Assembly: GCA_964501075.1 (NCBI GenBank)
Contig: CAZCRE010000027.1
Span: 1-15,343, forward strand
Length of the DNA: 15,343 nt
Source: CAZCRE01 sp964501075
Lineage (GTDB): Archaea; Thermoproteota; Bathyarchaeia; Bathyarchaeales; Bathycorpusculaceae
Reading direction: 5' to 3'
The translations under genes were made by a program, and so were the position numbers. Shown piece after piece: positions 1 to 7,002 of the stretch. The notes below the pieces were generated by a model that was not told the DNA's origin, made no database searches, and saw nothing but the letters and a program-made list of their open reading frames with translations. The number at the start of each line of letters is the position of its first letter. The stretch's first letter is position 1.

Positions 1-467
1 TGTGCTCCTCCCATCTCGAATATGGTCATGTGTCTCCCAAACGTTGGTCCAGTGTTGGCAATGTCCGTCATGCGAATGCATGGCTGGGAAATCACCAAAG
101 GGTTTGCGGGTGGTGGGGCGATGCCTTCGGTTACGTATGGTTGAAAGTCAATTATGCTTGCATGAGTGAGGTAGATGTCCTCTCTCCATCTTGCCACCAC
201 AGGATAGGGTTTGATTCGAGTGTGTCCATGTTTCTCAAAATACGACAGGAAAGCTTCACGCATCTCTCTTAAGCTGTAGCTTCTTTTTGTTGGTGGGTCG
301 TTTATGAAGGTGTAGCTGGCGCATCCTTTTGACGTGGCTTCACCGCATGTTTCTTGTTCCGAGTTCTGCGTCCAGAAATACTCGTCGCACTTTGGGCAAA
401 GCTTTCTGACGTATCCTGCTTCTTTGAAGAAAGGAAGACTGTACTCTTTTTCAGGGAATCTGTCCAA
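1..467 (-). CDS. alaS: Alanyl-tRNA synthetase, archaeal type, N-terminal part (cut by window edge)
   Basis: Charges tRNA-Ala with alanine in the cytoplasm. The frame stays open from the right and runs off the left edge, leaving 155 codons plus two bases. The translation has the archaeal AlaRS N-terminus: a cysteine cluster (C24-P-K-C27, C41-G, C49), then the class II catalytic start with FFEKHGHTRI-like (here YFEKHGHTRIKPYPVVARWR), DFQPYVTEGIAPPPANPLVI, and FGRHMTIFEMGG. I chose TTG at 467 because GGAG (478-481 on the complement) lies 10 bases upstream and the protein then begins close to the family's usual start, just before the FPEKEY segment. The frame extends further upstream with an ATG at 590, but that would add 41 residues unlike the family and has no ribosome binding site. 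Identity is very likely; the start is likely. Confidence 0.93.
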   Translation of the reverse strand, partial: MDRFPEKEYSLPFFKEAGYVRKLCPKCDEYFWTQNSEQETCGEATSKGCASYTFINDPPTKRSYSLREMREAFLSYFEKHGHTRIKPYPVVARWREDIYLTHASIIDFQPYVTEGIAPPPANPLVISQPCIRMTDIANTGPTFGRHMTIFEMGGA

Positions 468-504
468 TATCCAGACACTCCGACAGCATGATCCGTTGGA
501 TTTT

Positions 505-536
505 AAAGGATAAGAGAGTAGCACTGATTTAAACCA
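505..536 (-). promoter_or_regulatory. Candidate archaeal promoter(s) for alaS
   Basis: On the complement, TTTAAA with an upstream GAAATGG (BRE-like) lies at about 530-535, and a second CTTTAAAA lies at 505-512. The first would place a start site roughly 40 bases before the TTG at 467, leaving room for the GGAG site; the second would start transcription almost on top of that GGAG. I prefer the first. This is a by-eye match only. The rest of 468-684 holds no gene I can support. Confidence 0.3.
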
Positions 537-646
537 TTTCGCTATCCCACGTTGAAGCCGAGCAGAAAGCCAAACATCTGGCTGGCGCATCAAAAACTTG
601 ATTTGAACGAGTTTTCCTAATACACACAAAGCTTGCAACAGATCAC

Positions 647-654
647 GGAGGTGA
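647..654 (+). promoter_or_regulatory. Strong Shine-Dalgarno sequence lacking a standard start codon at the right distance
   Basis: GGAGGTGA is close to a full anti-16S match. The codon six bases after GGAGG is ATC (658-660), in frame with the small membrane protein that follows. The other option, the GTG inside the motif at 651, reads only seven codons to TGA at 672-674. Either the start is non-standard, or a base differs from the true start, or the site drives a very short leader. Confidence 0.45.
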
Positions 655-684
655 AAAATCACGGAACTTTTTGACATATATCTG

Positions 685-906
685 TTGAACCTTATGCTCA
701 CGTTGGGAATGTTTGTAGTCTTGACTATCCGAGCTTGGCTTGAACTGAAGAATTACCGCCTGATGTGGAGAGAACTTGAATGGAGACAAACGTATCGAAC
801 AATGGGACGCCTACTCAAGGTAGAGAAGGACTTGTTCTCAAAAGTGGAGGGCGGAGATGAACTGTACACTCTTCTCTGTGAGATCTTCAAGGTTGAAGAC
901 AAGTAG
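685..906 (+). CDS. Small single-pass membrane protein, unknown function
   Basis: I do not recognise this 73-residue protein. It starts with a hydrophobic helix (about residues 2-18, with LMLTLGMFVVLTI) followed by a basic and acidic soluble tail with RAWLELKNYRLMWRELEW and a C-terminal KVEDK. This suggests a membrane anchor with a short cytoplasmic helix. The start is uncertain. TTG at 685 and ATG at 694 are the only usual start codons in frame, yet neither has a ribosome binding site. A near-perfect GGAGGTGA sits at 647-654, and six bases after its GGAGG the in-frame codon is ATC (658), which would add nine residues to the hydrophobic helix. An in-frame TGA at 652-654 bars a longer reading. 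It ends four bases before the convergent tiaS stop. It is a plausible real gene because of its composition, but short. Confidence 0.5.
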   Translation: MNLMLTLGMFVVLTIRAWLELKNYRLMWRELEWRQTYRTMGRLLKVEKDLFSKVEGGDELYTLLCEIFKVEDK

Positions 907-910
907 GGGC

Positions 911-2251
911 TTAAGGGAAATGCCAGTCAGCAACAAGCCTTACCGGTTCTGCACCACGTTTCTCCATTCCATACCGTCTAAGCGGTTTCGTAAGATGCCT
1001 CTGAGACCTCGCTGAAGTTACATAGAGTCCTTTTCTCAAGTCCCGCTTCAGCCTCACCTCAACCTTCCCAAAACCCGCATACCTTTGTCCGCACTTTTCG
1101 CATCTGAAGCCTTGGTTCTTGCCCATTGACTTAAGCCGCTTGCCGCATGCTGGACAGACAGCATTCTGATAGACAATTCTGGGCGCAAGCTTCAAGACTC
1201 GGATCTTTTCAAGATTTATCGTAAGAGACCTGCCACTGCTTACAGCACGGACACCACCGCAAACCTCCAAGTGATCACCAACAACAAGTTCTCTCGCTAC
1301 GCGGCGCAAAGTATCCGTAGGTTCGTAAGCTGCGCAATCAACCTGTCCGCTCTCATCTTTGATCGAAAAAATGACATGTCTACCCCGAATTACCTTGGGA
1401 TTTGCCGACACAATCGCTCTTGCAACAACAGAGCTGTATGGTATGATCTGATCCAGGTTCTTGATTTTCTTCAGATGAGCATCAGTCCCTTGATTCGTGC
1501 GGAATATTATCCATCTCTCAACTGGTTCAAGAGGCTTCACCATTTCGAACGCTTGCTTCACTACATGGGGCGTCTCGCCCCTAATACCAAAAAGAATAGG
1601 GTCAGGCCCACGAGGCGTGATTATAACTCTTCCTTTTTCGGCGTCAACGTTGTTAAACGTGTATGGCGCCGTTGCCTCGTCCATTCTGAAAATTGAAGTT
1701 TCATCCACTTTTCTCTTTGAGCCACAGTTCTCCGGAGTCCGGTAGGCGAGGATTTCATAGGTATGGTCTCCCTGAAGCGTGTTGCCGATTGCTGCAAGGG
1801 CTCCGATTATTCCCTGGCCACTCTTGAAGCCGACAGCCTCGACCTTGAACTTAGCCAACAGCCTTATTGCATCCTTAATGGTCACGACTCCAGTGATTGC
1901 ATTTCTCGCGAAGATTCTAAACTCCATCGGAATCCTTGAGCCCTTGAAGAAAACCACGCCTGGATCTGTGCCCTCGGACTCCAAGTCAGAATGCTCTTCT
2001 ACAGTGTTTGCCACAATTTCCTTGATTTTCTCCTGTGCGTCATGATCGTGCTGTATTCTCAAGCACAGGGCGCCATTTCCCCTCGTTTTCCATGGCACAT
2101 TGGGATTCAGCCTTACCAAGTTTGGATAATCTATGAATTTTGTTTTCAAGTGCAGCAGTTTTTCGACCAACAAGGCAGCAACATAAGTCGTACATCCTCT
2201 ACTTAGCGAATCTGTGTCATCGAATCCAATGTGCATTATGTTCTCGTTCAT
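911..2251 (-). CDS. tiaS: tRNA(Ile2) 2-agmatinylcytidine synthetase
   Basis: TiaS uses ATP and agmatine to convert cytidine 34 of tRNA-Ile2 to agmatidine, so that the CAU anticodon reads AUA instead of AUG. The 446 residues are close to the family's usual length. The order is right: an N-terminal GFDDTDS (9-15) with RLNPNVPWKTRGNG (47-60) in the kinase-like domain, a central ferredoxin-like part with RGPDPILFGIRGE, an OB fold (about 276-352), and a C-terminal zinc ribbon with C366-P-A-C369 and C384-E-K-C387. ATG at 2251 is used; the second methionine at 2236 lies directly before HIGFDDTDS and is an equally possible start, since neither has a clear ribosome binding site. It lies 95 bases after the nfn operon on the same strand and ends tail to tail with the small membrane gene. 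This enzyme is known only from archaea, which supports the domain assignment of the contig. Confidence 0.95.
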   Translation of the reverse strand: MNENIMHIGFDDTDSLSRGCTTYVAALLVEKLLHLKTKFIDYPNLVRLNPNVPWKTRGNGALCLRIQHDHDAQEKIKEIVANTVEEHSDLESEGTDPGVVFFKGSRIPMEFRIFARNAITGVVTIKDAIRLLAKFKVEAVGFKSGQGIIGALAAIGNTLQGDHTYEILAYRTPENCGSKRKVDETSIFRMDEATAPYTFNNVDAEKGRVIITPRGPDPILFGIRGETPHVVKQAFEMVKPLEPVERWIIFRTNQGTDAHLKKIKNLDQIIPYSSVVARAIVSANPKVIRGRHVIFSIKDESGQVDCAAYEPTDTLRRVARELVVGDHLEVCGGVRAVSSGRSLTINLEKIRVLKLAPRIVYQNAVCPACGKRLKSMGKNQGFRCEKCGQRYAGFGKVEVRLKRDLRKGLYVTSARSQRHLTKPLRRYGMEKRGAEPVRLVADWHFP

Positions 2252-2296
2252 CTAAAGAGGCCTGCTTTCAAAGAACAAGAGATGGTCCTGCGTGCT

Positions 2297-2330
2297 AAAA
2301 AACTATCTAAAAGCAGTATTGTATTGCTGA
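2297..2330 (-). terminator. Possible weak terminator after the nfn operon
   Basis: Read on the complement after the last nfn gene, an AGCA...TGCT four-base stem is followed by TTTT, and six bases later by TTTTTT. U-tracts like these can end archaeal transcripts, but the stem is minimal. If it is leaky, tiaS could be read through from the operon. Confidence 0.3.
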
Positions 2331-2346
2331 ATAGGTTCTGGGAGGA

Positions 2347-3759
2347 CTATTTTTTCATCAGGTACTCATGTATAGCTTTTGCAGCTTTCTTGCCTGCGCC
2401 CATAGCACTTATGACGGTGGCTTCTCCGGTGACTATGTCTCCACCCGCGTAAACGCCTTCGATGCTTGTCTTTCCGTTCTCATCCGCAACAATCGTACCC
2501 CATTTTGTAACAGCTAATCCTTCTGTTGTGCTTTGGATGATGGGGTTGGGGGTTCGTCCAGTGGCCACAATAACGGTGTCTGTGTCCATGACGAACTCTG
2601 AGCCTTTAACTGGAATAGGTCTTCGCCTGCCCGATTCATCTGGTGGACCAAGCTCCATGCAAACGCACTCCATGGCTTTGACCCAGCCCTTCTCGTCTCC
2701 GATAAACCTCAAGGGGTTGGCAAGAAACTTGCATACAATTCCTTCTTCTTCAGCGTTCTCGATTTCTTCCTGTCTGGCTGGCATCTCCTCACGTGAACGT
2801 CGATAAACGATGCAGACTTCCTCAGCGCCTAGTCGCAGAGCAGAACGTGCAGAATCCATGGCCACGTTGCCGCCGCCGATAACTACGACATGCTTGCCGA
2901 TTCTAATTGGCGTGTCAAAGATCGGGAAGGCGTATGACTTCATGAGGTTGACGCGAATCAGAAACTCGTTCGCGGAATAAATTCCGCCTAGGTTCTCTCC
3001 TGGCACACCCATAAACGCGGGCAAGCCTGCACCGGTGCCTATGAAGACGGCGTCAAATTGGCTTTTTAGCATCTCGGGAATCGTGTAGATTCGGCCAATA
3101 AGGTATCCTGGCTTGAGTTCGGCACCAAGTTTTTCGATATAGTCGACTTCTGCCCGAACGATACTCTTTGGCAGACGAAACTCTGGGATACCATAGACTA
3201 ATACGCCACCTGGTAAGTGCAATGCTTCAAAAATCACTGCGCTGTGGCCGAGTTTGGCCAGTTCCGCGGCGACCGTAAGGCCAGCCGGGCCTGCCCCGAC
3301 GACTGCGACTTTCTTGCCCGTGGGCTTGACTTTCTCTGGTATTTTGGCTCCTCTGCTTCTCTCCCAATCAGCCACGAATCTTTCAAGCCTGCCTATGCTC
3401 ACTGGTTCGCCAACTTTGCCCATGATGCAGGATTTTTGGCATTGTTCTTCCTGTGGGCAGACACGTCCGCAGATGGCTGGAAGAGCGTTTCTTTCTTTGA
3501 TTTTCTCAGCGGCTTCTGCATATTTTCCTTCCTTGAGCAACTTGACGAAGTCTGGGATGCAGATTCCCACTGGGCACCCGGCTACACATTGTGGTTTTGG
3601 GCATTGCAGACAACGGTTTGCCTCTTCTAGAGCCTGCTGTTCCGTGTAGCCAAGGGCTACTTCGTTGAAATTCCGTCCGCGCGCTTTGGGTTCTTGCTTA
3701 GGCATTTTCACGGCTTCTTTCTTGATCTTTGGCTTAGGCTTATTCTCTGCTACAAGCAC
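2347..3759 (-). CDS. NADPH-dependent ferredoxin oxidoreductase large subunit (NfnL / SudA / GltA-like)
   Basis: In the NfnSL family the large subunit binds FAD and NADP(H) and carries two [4Fe-4S] clusters. The visible order is an N-terminal cluster domain with C50, C53, C58, C62 and C97, C101, C107, C111; the FAD loop GAGPAG (155-160); an NADP site with GGGNVAMDSA (295-304) and VYRRSREEMPA (318-328); and the closing GVYAGGDIVTGEATVISAMGAG. At 470 residues the length fits. The start is GTG at 3759, 19 residues before a second possible start at MPKQEP. AGGAGG lies in front of the GTG but only two or three bases away, so the start is not certain. It overlaps the end of the small-subunit gene by 20 bases. 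The same fold serves glutamate synthase beta subunits, but the partner gene upstream points to Nfn/sulfide dehydrogenase. Confidence 0.88.
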   Translation of the reverse strand: MLVAENKPKPKIKKEAVKMPKQEPKARGRNFNEVALGYTEQQALEEANRCLQCPKPQCVAGCPVGICIPDFVKLLKEGKYAEAAEKIKERNALPAICGRVCPQEEQCQKSCIMGKVGEPVSIGRLERFVADWERSRGAKIPEKVKPTGKKVAVVGAGPAGLTVAAELAKLGHSAVIFEALHLPGGVLVYGIPEFRLPKSIVRAEVDYIEKLGAELKPGYLIGRIYTIPEMLKSQFDAVFIGTGAGLPAFMGVPGENLGGIYSANEFLIRVNLMKSYAFPIFDTPIRIGKHVVVIGGGNVAMDSARSALRLGAEEVCIVYRRSREEMPARQEEIENAEEEGIVCKFLANPLRFIGDEKGWVKAMECVCMELGPPDESGRRRPIPVKGSEFVMDTDTVIVATGRTPNPIIQSTTEGLAVTKWGTIVADENGKTSIEGVYAGGDIVTGEATVISAMGAGKKAAKAIHEYLMKK

Positions 3760-4579
3760 AACCTCCTTGCATCTCCCAAATGAGAGAGCTTAGCCTTTCC
3801 TCGGGTAGAAGCATCCTCTGTCTACTGATTAGCTCGTCAAAATCCACCTTGTGGCCGTCAAATTCGGGTCCGTCGACGCAGCCGAACTTCATTTTTCCGG
3901 AGATCGTGACTCTGCAAACGCCGCACATGCCCATGCCGTCTACCATGATCGGCGTCAAAGTGACCATCGTAGGGATGTTGAAGGGCTTCGTCATCTCTGA
4001 AACGTTCTTCATCATGCCAACTGGGCCCATGGTAATGCAGCGGTCAAACTTCTCCTTTTCCAGGATATTCTTGAGGAAATCCAATCCCTTGTAGCCCTTT
4101 GACCCGTCATCAGTGGCCACATAGTATTTGCCGCTCAAAGCCTTCATTTCTTCTTCAAAGAAAAGCAGCTGTTCTATCCTTGCTCCCATAATAGTGGTTA
4201 TCTTGTTTCCCGCTTCACGTAGCGCCTTCAATTGCAGTAGCATTGGAGCAATCATCACTCCGCCAGCCACGCAGAGAACATTGCCAAAATTCTTGATCTC
4301 TGATGGAATTCCGAGTGGGCCAGTGATGTTCCATATGCAGTCGCCTTCTTTCAGAACTCCAAGTTGCCGGGTTGTTTTTCCAACTTCGTTAAAGACAAAC
4401 GTTATTGTTCCATTTTTGGAATCGTAACCTGCTATGTTTAGGGGTATCCGCTCGCCTCTTTCATCTATGATCAGTATTATGAACTGGCCGGGTTTCGCCT
4501 TTTCAGCCATCTCGGGCGCGTGAACCTCGAAAAGCTTGATCTTCGGAGCCAGCTCTTTCTTTGTCACGATTCTATACAT
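3740..4579 (-). CDS. NADPH-dependent ferredoxin oxidoreductase small subunit (NfnS / SudB-like)
   Basis: This subunit binds FAD, NAD(H) and one [2Fe-2S] cluster, and in studied NfnSL enzymes its flavin side couples NADH to the bifurcating flavin of the large subunit. The 279 residues show a ferredoxin-reductase fold: a flavin site around RIPLNIA (44-50), a nucleotide site at GGVMIAP (106-112), and the cluster segment with C219-G-V-C222 and C234 in VDGMGMCGVCRV...FGCVDGPEF. A short C-terminal GGCACSRE follows. ATG at 4579 overlaps the stop of the upstream ferredoxin gene (ATG and TAG share ATGTATAG), and its end overlaps nfnL, so the three genes are translationally coupled. The glycine-rich nucleotide loop has M in place of the common G (GGVGIAP), a mild deviation. 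The exact physiological pair (NADPH/ferredoxin or polysulfide) cannot be told from sequence. Confidence 0.87.
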   Translation of the reverse strand: MYRIVTKKELAPKIKLFEVHAPEMAEKAKPGQFIILIIDERGERIPLNIAGYDSKNGTITFVFNEVGKTTRQLGVLKEGDCIWNITGPLGIPSEIKNFGNVLCVAGGVMIAPMLLQLKALREAGNKITTIMGARIEQLLFFEEEMKALSGKYYVATDDGSKGYKGLDFLKNILEKEKFDRCITMGPVGMMKNVSEMTKPFNIPTMVTLTPIMVDGMGMCGVCRVTISGKMKFGCVDGPEFDGHKVDFDELISRQRMLLPEERLSSLIWEMQGGCACSRE

Positions 4580-5780
4580 TCGGCTTCGCCTCCACTTCCA
4601 ACGGTGGCAATGCAGCTATTCTCTTTGAGAACTCATCTAGTTTCTGGTTGAAATCTTCGGCGCATCTTGGCGAAAGGTTGTAAAGCTCAAACCTTTCAAG
4701 CAAGTTCATCATCTTCAGAGCATTTCTCAGCACGACCATGTTTCTTTCGGCTGTTTCTCCGCCCTCTTGAAGCTTGCAGTCCTCCTTTGCGCAGACCACT
4801 GCCATGACTCCGTCAAAGCCATTGCGCAACGCATTGACTACGTGAGCAGGATCAAGCGATTTGAAGCAGGGCACTTCTAGGACCACTGCTTTCTTGAGAA
4901 GCAAGCTCTCTGGGTTATCCAAGGCTGAGAACTCGGACCATTGGCAACAAAATACGAGGATGACCGGGAATTTTCCTTCTGCCTTCAGTTTCTTAACTGA
5001 TTCCGCGTAAAGCTTCAGCACATTCTCAAACTCGAAGCCTTCAACTTGTATTGCGTTGTAAGGACAGACTAGGGCACAGGCGCCGCATCCCATGCAATCC
5101 TCATCGAGTATCTTGGGGGTCGCAAATGGCTCCGGCTCGATGGCTTTGTAGGGACAAATGAATACACATTTGTCGCAGCCAACGCATTTTTCCGTGTCAT
5201 AAACTGCTTTTCTTGAATATTTTATCACCTTAACAGCGTTCTTGTCAAGCCCTAGTTGCTCAAGAACATTCTTGGTGAGTGTGAGGCGTCTGGTGTTTAT
5301 CTTGGTGCCTTCTTTGAACCTGCAGAAAGCGTCTTCGCATTGAATTGAAACAATGTTCTTGAAGCCCAGTTTCAATGCTTGAAGAATGAACTCCGTAGGC
5401 ACGCGCCCTGAGCATGGCAGACGCAGTGGAATATACTTCTTTATGTTCAGACCTTGCTTTTTCAGTGTTTTTTCGATTTCACGCGTTGATGGCGAGTTTC
5501 CACGACACATCAAAACAAGCGTGTCACTTTTGCATTCTTCTCGCATCTTTTTGACGTACTTGACCAAAGTGCCATAATCATAGTAAACAATCTCTATGGC
5601 TGACACGGGACAGGCACTGTAACATATTCCACAGACCTGACACTTCTGCAGGTCAATTTCCACTTTTCCCGTTTCAGAATCACGTTTTATCGCTTCGTAA
5701 GGACACACAGAGTGGCATACGCAACACTTGCTGCAAAGGTCTTGGTTGATGTTTACCGCGGCTGCACAGGTCTGGGTCAT
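4572..5780 (-). CDS. Tandem ferredoxin-MvhD/FlpD iron-sulfur protein (two repeated modules)
   Basis: A 402-residue electron carrier made of the same module twice. Module 1: two [4Fe-4S] motifs (C16, C19, C22, C26 and C47, C50, C53, C57), then an MvhD/FlpD-like domain (about 84-190) with C92, P122-C123-S-G-R, C148 and C153. Module 2: two more [4Fe-4S] motifs (C199, C202, C205, C209 and C229, C232, C235, C239), then a second MvhD/FlpD-like domain (about 270-385) with C278-C279-Q-W, P304-C305, C330 and C335. That predicts up to four [4Fe-4S] and two [2Fe-2S] clusters. MvhD normally passes electrons from a hydrogenase or formate dehydrogenase to HdrA. There is no such enzyme here; the gene heads the operon with nfnS and nfnL, so I infer it links Nfn to an acceptor, most simply the HdrA encoded 4 kb away. 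There is no signal peptide, so it is cytoplasmic. Domain calls are firm; the partner is inference. Confidence 0.85.
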   Translation of the reverse strand: MTQTCAAAVNINQDLCSKCCVCHSVCPYEAIKRDSETGKVEIDLQKCQVCGICYSACPVSAIEIVYYDYGTLVKYVKKMREECKSDTLVLMCRGNSPSTREIEKTLKKQGLNIKKYIPLRLPCSGRVPTEFILQALKLGFKNIVSIQCEDAFCRFKEGTKINTRRLTLTKNVLEQLGLDKNAVKVIKYSRKAVYDTEKCVGCDKCVFICPYKAIEPEPFATPKILDEDCMGCGACALVCPYNAIQVEGFEFENVLKLYAESVKKLKAEGKFPVILVFCCQWSEFSALDNPESLLLKKAVVLEVPCFKSLDPAHVVNALRNGFDGVMAVVCAKEDCKLQEGGETAERNMVVLRNALKMMNLLERFELYNLSPRCAEDFNQKLDEFSKRIAALPPLEVEAKPNV

Positions 5781-5860
5781 TCTGGTTTTTCACCAACACT
5801 CAAATGCGCCCAAGTGTGGTTGTGCCTACATGGAGCATTTGGAAACCTCTCAAACATAAT

Positions 5861-5880
5861 CCAAATAATATAAGTTTCGC
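5861..5880 (-). promoter_or_regulatory. Archaeal promoter (BRE + TATA) for the FlpD-nfn operon
   Basis: On the complement the sequence is GCGAAAC followed by TTATATTA, a good BRE/TATA combination centred near 5870. It predicts a transcript start near 5844 and a 5' leader of about 60 bases before the ATG at 5780. The leader is longer than for most genes here; I see no clear hairpin in it. Confidence 0.5.
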
Positions 5881-5891
5881 TCAGATTTCGC

Positions 5892-6824
5892 CTATAGTTT
5901 ATAATAAGGTCTTCTAATGTAGCCATAAGCTTCTGTAGCCGCGGTTATCCCCTGTCCAACTGCCGTACCGACCTGCTTGACTGGGTGGTTTGAAACATCG
6001 CCCGCCGCGTACACTCCGTCAATGTTCGTTCGTTGTAGCGCATCTACTATTATGTAGCCGTCTTCATCTACTGCGACGCTGGCTTCTCTGGCGATTCGAC
6101 TATTGGGATCTTCGCCGACTTGAACGAAAATACCATCAATGGTCAACTCTCTGGTGACGTTGGCTTTGTTGTCGAGGAGTATTGCTTTGTTGACGAGCCT
6201 CTCGCCCTTGATCTGCATGATTTCCGTATTCCACAGAATCTCGATGTTCGGCTTCTCCCTCAGTGACTGAACAAGAGCTGCCTCAGCTCGGAACGAGTCT
6301 TTGCGATGAGCAATCTTCACTTCAGACGCAAGCCCAGCAAGGTACAGTGTCGTTATCAAAGCCGAGTTTCCGCCACCCACAACCAGCAAACGCTTACCTT
6401 TGAACAGCGGTCCGTCGCAAAGCCCACAATAGCTTACGCCTTTTCCCCGAAACTCTTTCTCTCCCGGAATGTCCAGTTCTCGATAGTGGCACCCAGACGT
6501 GATTATAACGGCTTTCGTTTTGTATATTGCTTTGTCACTCTTCACGGTTCTCTCAGCAGTTTTCAAGTCCAGTTCTGTCGCTCTTTCAAACTCGTGAATT
6601 GTAACACCAGACTCCTTGGCATGAGCAACCATCTTCTGGGCCAATTCAAATCCGCTTACACTTCTAAAACCCGGATAATTCTCGATCATTGGGGCGTCTG
6701 CCGTCGTTCCCCCTGCAATCCTCTCCTCCAAAACAAGTGTCTTCAGTCCACTCCTAACTCCGTAAATTCCGGCTGCTAGACCCGCAGGACCGGCGCCGAT
6801 TATGATCAGTTCCCAATCATCCAT
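5892..6824 (-). CDS. trxB: Thioredoxin reductase-like FAD/NAD(P)-dependent disulfide oxidoreductase
   Basis: Passes electrons from a pyridine nucleotide through FAD and a cysteine pair to thioredoxin or a similar small protein in the cytoplasm. The 310 residues match the usual length. Visible are the FAD loop GAGPAG (10-15), GGTTADAPMIENYPGF, the redox pair C133-G-L-C136 followed by DGPLFKGKRLLVVGG, the nucleotide loop GGGNSA (150-155), HRKDSFRA for the NADPH phosphate, and a C-terminal VYAAGDVSNHPVKQVGTAVGQG. Start ATG at 6824 gives the expected short lead into the FAD loop; only a weak GGTTG-like site precedes it. It ends 111 bases before the FlpD-nfn operon's first codon on the same strand, and Nfn could supply its NADPH. 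GGGNSA replaces the more common GGGDSA. No thioredoxin gene is in the window, so the substrate is open. Confidence 0.9.
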   Translation of the reverse strand: MDDWELIIIGAGPAGLAAGIYGVRSGLKTLVLEERIAGGTTADAPMIENYPGFRSVSGFELAQKMVAHAKESGVTIHEFERATELDLKTAERTVKSDKAIYKTKAVIITSGCHYRELDIPGEKEFRGKGVSYCGLCDGPLFKGKRLLVVGGGNSALITTLYLAGLASEVKIAHRKDSFRAEAALVQSLREKPNIEILWNTEIMQIKGERLVNKAILLDNKANVTRELTIDGIFVQVGEDPNSRIAREASVAVDEDGYIIVDALQRTNIDGVYAAGDVSNHPVKQVGTAVGQGITAATEAYGYIRRPYYKL

Positions 6825-6930
6825 TCAGGACAACCTGAAACATAGGTTTGGCGACTACTGGTTTATGAATTATTCGCAGACTTCGGCTTTGGAAAACATG
6901 AATAGTGTATTCAAAGCTTTTCTGGTGATG

Positions 6931-6950
6931 CTAAAAGCTTTAATAAAAAA
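6931..6950 (+). promoter_or_regulatory. Archaeal promoter (BRE + TATA) for the MFS exporter
   Basis: AAAAGC followed by TTTAATAAAA (TATA at 6939-6948) predicts a start near 6969, giving a leader of about 33 bases with GAGAGAG before the ATG at 7003. Confidence 0.4.
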
Positions 6951-7002
6951 GATCTGTGAACTAAATCCTACTCCCCAAATGTCGCGAGAGAGAGTTTGCG
7001 CA

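Noticed and set aside
6802..7002. A longer N-terminus for the MFS exporter
   Set aside because: It overlaps trxB on the other strand and crosses the TATA box at 6939-6948; a ribosome binding site is present only before 7003.
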